Source: SAR324 cluster bacterium
GTDB taxonomy: Bacteria; SAR324; JACQKK01
Assembly: GCA_027296185.1 (NCBI GenBank)
Contig: JAPUJL010000185.1
Span: 1-8,766 of the forward strand
Reading direction: 5' to 3'
Length of the DNA: 8,766 nt
Below are positions 1 to 6,108 of this stretch, in pieces (the stretch's first letter is position 1; every line of letters starts with the position of its first letter). Both the position numbers and the translations under genes were made by a program. The notes under the pieces were generated by a model. It saw only the letters and a list, made by a program, of their open reading frames with translations. It made no database searches and had not been told where the DNA came from.

Positions 1-2
1 GC

Positions 3-38
3 GATCGGCAGCAAGTGATCCGGCTGGTCTGGCGTTAG
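3..38 (+). CDS. Possible C-terminal end of a truncated plus-strand gene
   Basis: The third forward frame is open from the window edge to a TAG at 36-38 and reads DRQQVIRLVWR, a plausible protein C-terminus. It would be convergent with secF. Eleven codons cannot establish a gene, because a chance open stretch of this length is common in GC-rich DNA. A hairpin just downstream (45-70) fits the end of a transcription unit. The sequence to the left of the window would settle it. Confidence 0.2.
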   Translation, partial: DRQQVIRLVWR

Positions 39-44
39 CGTCAC

Positions 45-70
45 GGGCCCACGGAACATCGGTGGGCGCC
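45..70. terminator. Hairpin between the left edge and secF
   Basis: GCCCAC (47-52) pairs with GTGGGC (62-67) across a nine-base loop. Two further G-C pairs (45-46 with 69-70) form outside a bulged G68. No T-run follows on either strand, so this is at best a weak or Rho-assisted terminator. Its position between the possible convergent gene end at 38 and the secF stop at 156 is the main reason for listing it. Confidence 0.2.
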
Positions 71-124
71 CGAAGGATCGGTTGCGCGCCGGGCATCGGG
101 CCGGAGGGATGGGCGTTCTGCGGT

Positions 125-147
125 GCGGAGAACCTCTTGCGCTCCGC
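125..147 (-). terminator. Hairpin just downstream of secF
   Basis: GCGGAG (125-130) and CTCCGC (142-147) form a perfect six-base-pair stem with an eleven-base loop. It lies 8 nt beyond the secF stop codon on the minus strand. No U-tract follows, so an intrinsic terminator is uncertain. It may instead stabilise the 3' end of the yajC-secD-secF transcript. Confidence 0.3.
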
Positions 148-155
148 CGCCCGCG

Positions 156-1082
156 TCACTTGGTCTTGATCGGGAACCAGTGGTGCAGCACCAGCAGCAG
201 CGGGCTGGCGATGAAGATCGAGGAGTACGTGCCGATCAGCACGCCCACGATCAGCACGAACGCGAAGTCCCGGATGATCGCTCCGCCGAACACGTAAATC
301 GACACCACCACCAGCAGCGTGGTCATCGATGTCAGCAGCGTGCGGCTCAACGTCTGGTTGAGGCTGTCGTTGATGATCTCCCGGAACGCCATCTTCTGGA
401 AACGCCGCACGTTGTCCCGAATCCGGTCCAGGATCACGATCGAATCGTTGATCGAGTAGCCCGCAATGGTCAGTATGGCCGCGACCACGGGCAGCGTGAT
501 CTCGGACTGCAGGAACACGAATAGGGCGAGCAGGAAGAACACGTCGTGAATCGTCGCCGCGACGGCGGCGATCCCATAGCGCCACTGAAAGCGCAACCAC
601 ACGTAGCCGAGAATGGCCAGCAAGGCGAATACGATCGCGGCCGCTGCGGCTTCCTTCAGTTCCTGCCCCACCTTGGGACCCACGCTTTCCACCCGCCGCG
701 TGACGATGCCCGGGAAGGCCGCCTCCAGCGACTCGCCCACCCGCTGGGCCAAACCCTGCCCTTGCTCGATGGTTTCTTCCTGCTGCGATCCGGCGAGGGT
801 GATCAGCACCTCGTTGGCGTCCACGTCCCCGAAGGTCTGCAGCTCGAAGCTGCCGAAATCCCCGTCCTGGAGGGTGGAGCGGACTTCGCCGATGTTCACC
901 GCACCGGGAAATCGAACCTGCACCAGCGTGCCGCCGAGGAAATCGATCCCGTAGTTCAGCCCCCCGGTGGGGAAATAAGCGACGATTCCCGCCACCAGAA
1001 CGGCTGTGGACAGGAAGGCCGCTGGCTTCCACTTGCCCAGGAAATCGAGATGGAGGTCCTCTTTAATGAATCTCATGGGCAT
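156..1082 (-). CDS. secF: Protein translocase subunit SecF
   Basis: SecF is the smaller partner of the SecDF inner-membrane complex, which uses proton flow to drive late steps of Sec-dependent export. The 308-residue product is of normal length for a stand-alone SecF. An N-terminal membrane segment lies at about residues 20-37, followed by the family motif GIDFLGG at 45-51 and a periplasmic domain to about 145. A C-terminal block of membrane segments then carries GYSINDSIVILDRIRDN at 208-224, matching the conserved TM4 region of the RND-like fold. The downstream secD partner motif is GMAVDANVLIFERIREE. The frame stays open upstream to a GTG at 1166, but SecF proteins normally begin shortly before the first membrane segment. 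I therefore chose the ATG at 1082; the ATG at 1076 is equally possible. No clear Shine-Dalgarno sequence precedes either. It is the last gene of the operon, 164 nt after secD. Confidence 0.95.
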   Translation of the reverse strand: MPMRFIKEDLHLDFLGKWKPAAFLSTAVLVAGIVAYFPTGGLNYGIDFLGGTLVQVRFPGAVNIGEVRSTLQDGDFGSFELQTFGDVDANEVLITLAGSQQEETIEQGQGLAQRVGESLEAAFPGIVTRRVESVGPKVGQELKEAAAAAIVFALLAILGYVWLRFQWRYGIAAVAATIHDVFFLLALFVFLQSEITLPVVAAILTIAGYSINDSIVILDRIRDNVRRFQKMAFREIINDSLNQTLSRTLLTSMTTLLVVVSIYVFGGAIIRDFAFVLIVGVLIGTYSSIFIASPLLLVLHHWFPIKTK

Positions 1083-1246
1083 TGCGGGTCGATTGAATGG
1101 ATGGGTTCGGTGTTTAGCCGGGCCGGTTTGCCGATTGCCGCAGGCACGGCTTTCCGTCCCGGCCACCGGTCACGGATCCGCAAGTGTCGATCAATCGCGG
1201 CTGCGGAACCGCTCGTCAAGTTCGGTGCCTCGGCCGGCATTCCGGT

Positions 1247-2818
1247 CTAAATGCTGATTTCCGCCAGGTGCGGGCGCCTGAGGTAAAACAGCTCGAACAG
1301 CAGCCGCGTCACCACGATGGATGTGAACATGCTGGCCAGGATTCCGATCGTCAGCGTGACCGCAAAGCCCTTGATCGGCCCGGTGCCGAAGGCCAACAGG
1401 GCGAACGCGCCGAACAGCGTGGTCAGGTTCGCGTCGAAGATGGTCCAAAAGGCTTTCTGGAATCCTTCGTTCACCGACTGCCGCACATTCTCCGTGCGGC
1501 GCAATTCTTCCCGGATCCGCTCGAATATCAGTACGTTGGCATCCACCGCCATCCCGAGGGTGAGCACCATGCCCGCGATCCCGGGGAGGGTGAGGGTGGC
1601 CTGGAACGCCGCCAGCACGGCCAGGATGATCAGCAGATTGAAGGTCAGCGCCAATATGGCGAATATCCCAGCGACCCGGTAATAGGCCATCATGAACAGG
1701 ACGACCAACATCGCACCGATGAGGAGAGACATGATCCCCTGCCGGATCGAATCCGCCCCCAGGGTCGCGCCCACGGTACGTTCCTCGCGAATCTGGATCG
1801 GCGCGGGCAGTGCCCCGGAGCGCAGCACGATGGCCAGGTTCGAAGCCTCGTCCATGGTGAACTGGCCGCTGATCACGGCTTCGCCGTCGGTAATGGCTTC
1901 CCGGATCACCGGCGCGGATTGCACCTTGTTGTCCAGGACGATCGCCAGCCGCCGCCCCCGGTTTCGGGAGGTGATTCGCGCGAAGCGGTCGCTGCCCAGG
2001 GAATCGAAGGAGAGGGACACGCGGGGCGAATTGTCCTGGGGACTGATCGTCACCCGGGCGTCCCGAATCGTTTCGCCGCTCATGGCGGGCCGCTTCTCCA
2101 GCACGTACGGTTCCCGGCCGGTCAACTTCTTGGTGGTCGGGTCGCGCCGTTCGAGGAACTTCACCACGTGACGCGAAGGGTCCATGGTGGCCATGGTCAC
2201 GTTGTCCTCGACCATGTAGAATTCCAGCACCGCCTGGGTGCCGATGGCGTTGATCGCCGAGTCGCGGTCCTTGAGCCCCGGTAGCTGAATCAGAATACTG
2301 GTTTCGCCCTGCCGCTGAATGGAGGGCTCACTCACGCCGAGGGAGTCGATCCGGTTGCGGATCACCTCCAGGGCCTGGGACACGGAACCGGTGCGGATGC
2401 GCTCCTGCTCCTCGGGTACCATGCGGAACGCCACGCGGTTCGCACCCTGAACCTCGCGCTCGAAACTGACGAGGAACCGGTCGTAGGGATCGTCGTTCCA
2501 ATTGACCGGCTCCCCTTCCGCCAACTCCACCTCGACCCGCTCCCCGATCCGCTCGACCCGGAGATAGTCCACCAACTCGTCCAGCAGCGTATCCTCGATC
2601 TGCACGGCCAAGTTATCCAGCATGCGCTGGAGCGCCGCCTCGGTATCCACCTCCACGTCCAGGTACATCCCCCCTTGCAGGTCGAGCCCGAGATTGACCT
2701 TATTGCGGATGCTCCGCGGGTCGCCGCCGGGCCGGTACGCCTCGATGGTCGGCAGGACGTAAGCGACCGCCGCGGCCAGCACGAGCAGGACGAATATACT
2801 TTTGACTTTCAGGCTCAT
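1247..2818 (-). CDS. secD: Protein translocase subunit SecD
   Basis: SecD forms the SecDF complex with SecF and, with YajC, associates with SecYEG to pull preproteins into the periplasm using proton-motive force. The 523-residue product is shorter than the 615 residues of E. coli SecD but normal for many other lineages. Residues 7-24 are the first membrane segment, followed by GLDLQGG at 44-50. A large periplasmic region (about 50-345) includes the P1 base and head portions and ends in the GALPAP motif at 335-340. Five membrane segments follow. GMAVDANVLIFERIREE at 422-438 holds Asp426, equivalent to the conserved intramembrane aspartate implicated in proton transfer. The ATG at 2818 is preceded only by a weak GAAGAG-like site. 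The gene starts 75 nt after the yajC stop, consistent with a yajC-secD-secF operon. It appears complete with no missing motif. Confidence 0.97.
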   Translation of the reverse strand: MSLKVKSIFVLLVLAAAVAYVLPTIEAYRPGGDPRSIRNKVNLGLDLQGGMYLDVEVDTEAALQRMLDNLAVQIEDTLLDELVDYLRVERIGERVEVELAEGEPVNWNDDPYDRFLVSFEREVQGANRVAFRMVPEEQERIRTGSVSQALEVIRNRIDSLGVSEPSIQRQGETSILIQLPGLKDRDSAINAIGTQAVLEFYMVEDNVTMATMDPSRHVVKFLERRDPTTKKLTGREPYVLEKRPAMSGETIRDARVTISPQDNSPRVSLSFDSLGSDRFARITSRNRGRRLAIVLDNKVQSAPVIREAITDGEAVISGQFTMDEASNLAIVLRSGALPAPIQIREERTVGATLGADSIRQGIMSLLIGAMLVVLFMMAYYRVAGIFAILALTFNLLIILAVLAAFQATLTLPGIAGMVLTLGMAVDANVLIFERIREELRRTENVRQSVNEGFQKAFWTIFDANLTTLFGAFALLAFGTGPIKGFAVTLTIGILASMFTSIVVTRLLFELFYLRRPHLAEISI

Positions 2819-2893
2819 GAACTCTTCGGGGCGTTGTGGAGATGGGTTCGGTGCGGTGGGGCCCGCCGGGAATCCGTCCGGGCCGCAGAGGGG

Positions 2894-3259
2894 TCAATCC
2901 TCGCCGCCGTTTTCATCGATATGTTTGGGTGGCGCCTCGCGCTTGGACGACGTGCGCTCGACGATCCGCCCCCGGTCGATGCGGATGGGAACCTTGTGGG
3001 AGATCTCCAGCGTGACGAAGTCGTCGGCCAACCGGGTGATCGTTCCGTGAATGCCGCTGTCGGTCTTGACCTCGTCCCCCTTCCTCAGGTCGCCCATCAG
3101 CTCACGGTGAGCCTTGGCCTTCTTCTGTTGAGGCCGGATGATGAGAAACCAAAAGATCAAGAATATCAAGACGAACGGCAGGAATTGCAACATCGCGCCG
3201 CCTCCGCCTTCCCCCCCCCCGAGGCCCATGGCGAATGCATCAGTAGCGAAAGGAAACAT
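2894..3259 (-). CDS. yajC: Sec translocase accessory subunit YajC
   Basis: YajC is a small single-span inner-membrane protein that co-purifies with SecDF and SecYEG. The 121-residue product has a short N-terminal segment rich in Ala and Gly (about 6-22) and one strongly hydrophobic membrane helix at about 23-41. The hallmark IIRPQQKKAK at 40-49 follows, then a cytoplasmic domain with GDEVKTDSGIHGTI (61-74) and a conserved IDRGRIVER stretch near residue 94. The reading frame is open far upstream, but the ATG at 3259 is preceded by a good GGAGAT site (3265-3270, 5-nt spacing) and gives the usual YajC length. Codons 14-16 plus the next base form an uninterrupted run of ten G (C on the plus strand at 3211-3220), a slippage-prone tract. 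It is the first gene of the Sec operon, with a 491-nt gene-free leader upstream. Confidence 0.95.
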   Translation of the reverse strand: MFPFATDAFAMGLGGGEGGGGAMLQFLPFVLIFLIFWFLIIRPQQKKAKAHRELMGDLRKGDEVKTDSGIHGTITRLADDFVTLEISHKVPIRIDRGRIVERTSSKREAPPKHIDENGGED

Positions 3260-3264
3260 GAACG

Positions 3265-3270
3265 ATCTCC
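3265..3270 (-). promoter_or_regulatory. Shine-Dalgarno site of yajC
   Basis: GGAGAT on the minus strand, 5 nt before the ATG at 3259. This site decides the yajC start among several in-frame candidates in a frame that stays open for hundreds of bases upstream. Confidence 0.7.
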
Positions 3271-3347
3271 GTTGTGGACGAAAGGGAATCCACTTTCTTA
3301 GCACAGGATTTTTGCGATGCCTATAGCTTGCCGATCGGCGGAGGTGA

Positions 3348-3385
3348 GTCGATTTTCGACCCACAGCATTACCCTGCAGAATGCT
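3348..3385 (-). other. Two small hairpins in the proximal yajC leader
   Basis: GTCGA/TCGAC (3348-3352 with 3356-3360) forms a stem with a three-base loop. AGCATT/AATGCT (3365-3370 with 3380-3385) forms a six-base-pair stem with a nine-base loop. Both lie about 90-125 nt before the yajC start. Neither is followed by a T-run in the direction of yajC, so they do not look like terminators. They may be part of a structured 5' leader, or chance; I cannot assign a known riboswitch class. Confidence 0.3.
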
Positions 3386-3403
3386 CGAGTTCCCCGCGCC
3401 CTT

Positions 3404-3512
3404 CGAGACAACCCCGCCTTGCGGGGATTCCTCAGGGACGCAGCTCACTTGAGCCGGTCGGAAGCACTCTACCGAAGCCGTGACCTGAGGAACCCACCTT
3501 GTGGGCGTCTCG
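3404..3512. repeat. Nested cloverleaf-like inverted-repeat element in the yajC leader
   Basis: CGAGAC (3404-3409) is the exact reverse complement of GTCTCG (3507-3512). Just inside these lie two small hairpins with CTT loops: CCCCGC/GCGGGG (3412-3417 with 3421-3426) and CCCAC/GTGGG (3493-3497 with 3501-3505). Between them TTCCTCAGG (3428-3436) is exactly complementary to CCTGAGGAA (3484-3492). The inner stem encloses ACG/CGT (3438-3440 with 3479-3481), GCTC/GAGC (3443-3446 with 3451-3454) and CGGT/ACCG (3455-3458 with 3471-3474). The result is a closing stem with three arms. The two small hairpins differ by a compensated change, a G-C pair in one and an A-T pair in the other. It could be a structured RNA in the yajC leader or a palindromic interspersed repeat; the sequence alone does not decide. 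No protein is supported here. Confidence 0.5.
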
Positions 3513-3545
3513 CCTGCCCTGAGCGGAGTGGAAGGGAAGGGCAGG
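3513..3545. repeat. Palindromic interspersed repeat of the CTGAGCGnAGTnGAAGGG type
   Basis: CCTGCCCT (3513-3520) and AGGGCAGG (3538-3545) form a perfect eight-base-pair inverted repeat around a 17-base loop containing GAGCGGAGTGGAAGG. From memory, similar sequences occur as dispersed copies in many GC-rich genomes and assemblies, and spurious translations of them read like CPERSRR; the forward frame here reads ACPERSGRE. It directly abuts the nested element ending at 3512, so the two may be one composite unit. Only one copy is in the window, so dispersal is recalled rather than seen. Confidence 0.45.
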
Positions 3546-3604
3546 GCGAATCCGAACCTCTTCGATCGGGTCCCCGGGCGATCGGTGCTCTGCCTGTGGG
3601 ACAA

Positions 3605-3635
3605 TATAAACCAATAATTCCCGGCGCCGCGCCGG
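3605..3635 (-). terminator. Candidate terminator of the DsbA-like gene
   Basis: On the minus strand CCGGCG and CGCCGG (3621-3626 with 3630-3635) form a GC-only stem with a three-base loop. A longer alternative stem uses TCCCG/CGGGA (3619-3623 with 3643-3647). The AT-rich AATTATTGGTTTATATT follows directly, ending at 3603. A GC hairpin plus T-rich tail about 115 nt past the stop at 3751 fits an intrinsic terminator, although the tail is not a clean T-run. The same tail contains TATATT (3603-3608, minus), which could be a -10 element for yajC, but I see no good -35 partner. Confidence 0.4.
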
Positions 3636-3750
3636 CCGGCCGCGGGAGATCGGCTCCGAGCGATGCGGGGAACCGAACCGGCTGCCACCGCGCAAGGGTG
3701 GGCTGGGAGCGAAAGTGGTAGGCGCGTGGCGCGGCGGTTCGTGAGGAAGT

Positions 3751-4488
3751 TCAGGGTTCCAGCAACCGCTCGATCGCCCCCTTGACGTAATCGTAGCGCC
3801 AGGTGCGCATGCGCCGCCCGTTGAGGAAGAGCGCCGGAACGCTGTCGACGCTCGCCTCGACCGCCTGCTTCTCGTCTTCCGTGAGGAGCTCCAAGGCCCA
3901 CAGCGACGTCCGGTCCCGCTGGAAGGCGATCAAATCCAGTCCGATCTGGTTGGCCAGCAGCGGATAGAGAGACGGTTCCAGGGTGCGGCTGTTTCGGTAG
4001 AGCAGCTCGTGCATCTCCCAAAAACGGCCCTGACGCCCCGCGGCGATGGCCGCCAGGGCGGCATCGTGGGCGTACGGATGCAAGGTGCGCAAGGGGTAGT
4101 GTTTATGGACAACCCGCAATTCGGTGGGGTACGCTTCGAGCAAGCGGGAGATCGCGAACTGCGCCCGGCTGGAATGGTCGCTTTGGTAGTCCCCGAAGAC
4201 GATGAGCGTCAAGGGCGCCTCCAGGTCGCCGCGCACGGGAGATTTCCGCAGCGGGATCCGGTAGACGGCCGATTCCCGGTCTTCGCCCAGGAGGGCATTG
4301 AGGCGGTCTTCCAGCACCAACAACCGGGTGCGGAGATCCAGTTGGGCCTGCTCCATCTCGACCAGTCGTTGCCGCAATGCCTTCAGGCTTTCCGCTTCGG
4401 TCTGGCCGAAGAGCGGCGGGTGGCCGGATGACAGGAAGGCAACCGAGACCGCGCACAGCACCCAGGCAGCGCGAGTCCAAAACGTCAT
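3751..4488 (-). CDS. Exported DsbA/thioredoxin-fold protein lacking the CxxC active site
   Basis: The 245-residue product belongs to the DsbA-like thioredoxin family (Thioredoxin_4/DsbG-like). Residues about 5-29 form a signal peptide or anchor, and 31-68 are a Glu/Leu/Arg-rich coiled-coil. The thioredoxin-like domain spans about 78-245. Family landmarks are FGDYQ (98-102), KHYPL (129-133), the helix around RQGRFWEMHELLY (152-164), and a cis-proline region SVPALFLNG (216-224, Pro218). Members normally read CPFC or similar directly after FGDYQ; here residues 103-106 are Ser-Asp-His-Ser. The only cysteine, Cys12, is in the signal segment and not in a lipobox. Disulfide oxidoreductase activity is therefore unlikely. 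A periplasmic chaperone or scaffold role is an inference; coiled-coil oligomerisation occurs in relatives such as ScsC. The ATG at 4488 has only a weak GGA upstream. Confidence 0.85.
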   Translation of the reverse strand: MTFWTRAAWVLCAVSVAFLSSGHPPLFGQTEAESLKALRQRLVEMEQAQLDLRTRLLVLEDRLNALLGEDRESAVYRIPLRKSPVRGDLEAPLTLIVFGDYQSDHSSRAQFAISRLLEAYPTELRVVHKHYPLRTLHPYAHDAALAAIAAGRQGRFWEMHELLYRNSRTLEPSLYPLLANQIGLDLIAFQRDRTSLWALELLTEDEKQAVEASVDSVPALFLNGRRMRTWRYDYVKGAIERLLEP

Positions 4489-4639
4489 CGTGTCCAGAAA
4501 TCAGAGGGATCGGGAGTTCCCCGCAGCACCGGCCGAAGCGACGGTTCCCGCCCGGGGCGGATTTGCCGGTGGAGCGTGAAGTCTCCGGCCGGTGAGCCGC
4601 GGCAGGCGAGGCCGGGCCGCGGTCATCGCCGGTACGCCG

Positions 4640-4645
4640 ATTGTA
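4640..4645 (-). promoter_or_regulatory. Possible -10 element for the DsbA-like gene
   Basis: TACAAT on the minus strand differs from the TATAAT consensus at one position and lies about 150 nt before the ATG at 4488. The hexamer 17 nt upstream (GTGGTT) is a poor -35, so the call is weak. The surrounding divergent spacer (4489-4734) separates minus-strand and plus-strand genes and must carry promoters for both directions. I could not find a convincing plus-strand pair. Confidence 0.25.
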
Positions 4646-4734
4646 CCCTCCCCGTAGCATAAAACCACCGCCCGCGAAACGGGAGCCGGCGGCACCCCTG
4701 ACCCGCATCCCAGTATTCGACGCCCAGCGAAACC

Positions 4735-6000
4735 ATGGTCGAACAACCCGCGCCCGATTCCCGGCCACCGGCGGTATCCGCCCTGGAGGAGCTGTACGCG
4801 CTGGTGCAGCAAAACCCCATGCAACCGCTCATACAGATTGCCGAGGGGGAGGTGATGCATTGGCTGCGGGTGGTGGAAGGCAAGGAAAACGTCCAACCGC
4901 GGTTCACGCCGGGGAGCGTCCCCTCCACCGCCTTTTACCGGGGGTTGGATTCCGGCGCGCAGCAGCAACTCGATCCTGCCGCCGCCGGGAGCCGGCCGGA
5001 GGAGTTCGAGGATCAGTTCCAGGCGCGGCTGGCGCAACTGGCGGAGCGGGTAGACGCTTACTTCGGCGGCGGCGGGTACCGGGCCAGTAGCGAGCAGTGC
5101 GATCGGGCGATGGTGGAGTTGGAGCGGCTTTCCCGCTTTCTGTCGGCGTGGTGCCTCCGCATCGAGGAGCTGGGTTACGATGCGCCCGCGGCACCGGCGG
5201 TGGTGTCCCATCGGCCCGGGGCGCGGGGGTTTTCCGCCTATGCCCCGCCGTCCGCCCCCGCAGCCCTGGTGCGCTGGCATCAGTTTTTCTGGGAGCCGCA
5301 CCTGAACACGGCCATCGTGGCCTGGGCGGAAAACACGTTGCAGCCCTTCGACGAGGCGCTGAAATACCTGAAGGTACTGCTGGAATTGTCCGGCAGGGAG
5401 CGCGCCGGCCATTTCATGGGCTCCGGATATCCCCTGCGCACCTGGGGCCGGCCGCGCATGAAGGTGGCGGTGTTCTCTCCGGTGCAGCGCCCCCTGCGCA
5501 CGCGCTCGGTGTTCGAGGCGCGCTACCGGCAGCTTCTGCGGCGCATCGAGGAGGCGGGCGAATCTCCCGGCCGGGCAGAGCGGGGGCTGCTGGAGGACAT
5601 CCGCCACTTTATTGCGATGGTCCGCGATAACGTCTATATGCTGGCAAATCAGCCTGGATTCTTGAATCAGGCCCGTCCGGGCTTGCCGGTGATTCGCGGG
5701 CTGCCCACGACGCACCCGTTTCTGTTGGATCCGGCCGAGTTCTTCAAGAAGGCCATCCTCTTCGACAACGGGACGTATACCGTTGCCGGCGGCGGCGTGG
5801 ACGCGATGTATCTGCAGGTGCGGCAACTGGAGCGCTACTACCGGTTCCACCCGGGGGCTCAGGCCCGGCGGATTTTGGGGACGATCCAGGATTGCGCGAT
5901 CGCCTGGGAGGAGAACCGCTGCGATGGCTTCACCGCCAAGTTGCTGGAAATCGCCGCACGCCTGCGTCGCGAAACGGGTCCGCTGCCGGCCGAGCCCTGA
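4735..6000 (+). CDS. Hypothetical protein, 421 residues, soluble and mostly helical
   Basis: I do not recognise this family. The protein reads as genuine: it is balanced in composition and rich in predicted amphipathic helices (about 89-110, 122-147, 205-220, 255-295, 355-371, 376-412). It has no signal peptide and no membrane segment. Possible landmarks are two Trp/His/Phe-rich stretches (WHQFFWEPHL, 181-190; HPFLLDPAEFF, 327-337), a glycine cluster GGGG at 111-114, a Pro/Ala-rich linker at 150-177, and four scattered cysteines (122, 140, 387, 396) without a metal-binding pattern. An in-frame TGA at 4699 makes the ATG at 4735 the earliest ATG start, although no clear Shine-Dalgarno precedes it. 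It is followed after 108 nt by the Gfo/Idh/MocA gene on the same strand. Function is unknown. The much longer frame on the opposite strand is a shadow rich in Arg, Pro, His and Gln. Confidence 0.8.
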   Translation: MVEQPAPDSRPPAVSALEELYALVQQNPMQPLIQIAEGEVMHWLRVVEGKENVQPRFTPGSVPSTAFYRGLDSGAQQQLDPAAAGSRPEEFEDQFQARLAQLAERVDAYFGGGGYRASSEQCDRAMVELERLSRFLSAWCLRIEELGYDAPAAPAVVSHRPGARGFSAYAPPSAPAALVRWHQFFWEPHLNTAIVAWAENTLQPFDEALKYLKVLLELSGRERAGHFMGSGYPLRTWGRPRMKVAVFSPVQRPLRTRSVFEARYRQLLRRIEEAGESPGRAERGLLEDIRHFIAMVRDNVYMLANQPGFLNQARPGLPVIRGLPTTHPFLLDPAEFFKKAILFDNGTYTVAGGGVDAMYLQVRQLERYYRFHPGAQARRILGTIQDCAIAWEENRCDGFTAKLLEIAARLRRETGPLPAEP

Positions 6001-6108
6001 GCGCGGCAGAGAGCGGTCGGCGGGGAGAACCGGCCGGCTAGCTAAAATCGCCCGCGGGCGGTATCGCACCGCGATCGATCCAACGACAACACAGGGAGCG
6101 AACCCGAC

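Larger units (their letters stand above)
3260..3750. other. Gene-free 491-nt region upstream of yajC
   Basis: No reading frame here looks protein-like. The open frames on both strands translate to low-complexity Arg/Pro/Gly/Ser sequence, and they run across the palindromic repeats. The region holds, from yajC outward, two small hairpins, the nested element at 3404-3512, the interspersed repeat at 3513-3545, and an AT-rich patch with a GC hairpin at 3603-3635. The stretch 3648-3750 shows only a weak five-base-pair hairpin (3685-3701). A yajC promoter must lie in this region or further upstream, but no convincing -35/-10 pair is visible. Confidence 0.7.

Noticed and set aside
1..95. A minus-strand frame starting at the ATG near 95 and open to the left edge, as a gene downstream of secF.
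   Set aside because: It has no Shine-Dalgarno site, only about 30 codons, and Ala/Arg/Pro-biased translation. It could not be distinguished from chance.
1184..2284. A 366-codon plus-strand frame across secD.
   Set aside because: It is antisense to a certain SecD and its translation is compositionally biased, rich in Arg, Gln, His, Gly and Asp, with no recognisable domain.
3540..3600. A tRNA-like segment on the minus strand with GGCAGAGCACC and GAGGTTCGGATTC resembling D- and T-arms.
   Set aside because: No acceptor stem, proper anticodon stem or correct arm spacing can be drawn. The resemblance is limited to two short words.
3317..3721. Small plus-strand frames (69 and 134 codons) in the yajC leader.
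   Set aside because: They read through the interspersed repeats and produce the typical spurious CPERS-like translation with no protein character.
3260..4021. An N-terminal extension of yajC to 375 residues.
   Set aside because: The extension translates palindromic repeats and part of the DsbA-like gene in the wrong frame. The start at 3259 has a good Shine-Dalgarno site and gives normal YajC length.
6049..6060. The perfect palindrome CGCCCGCGGGCG upstream of the Gfo/Idh gene, considered as an operator.
   Set aside because: A palindrome of only G and C of this length is expected by chance at this base composition, and no second copy or promoter context supports regulator binding.
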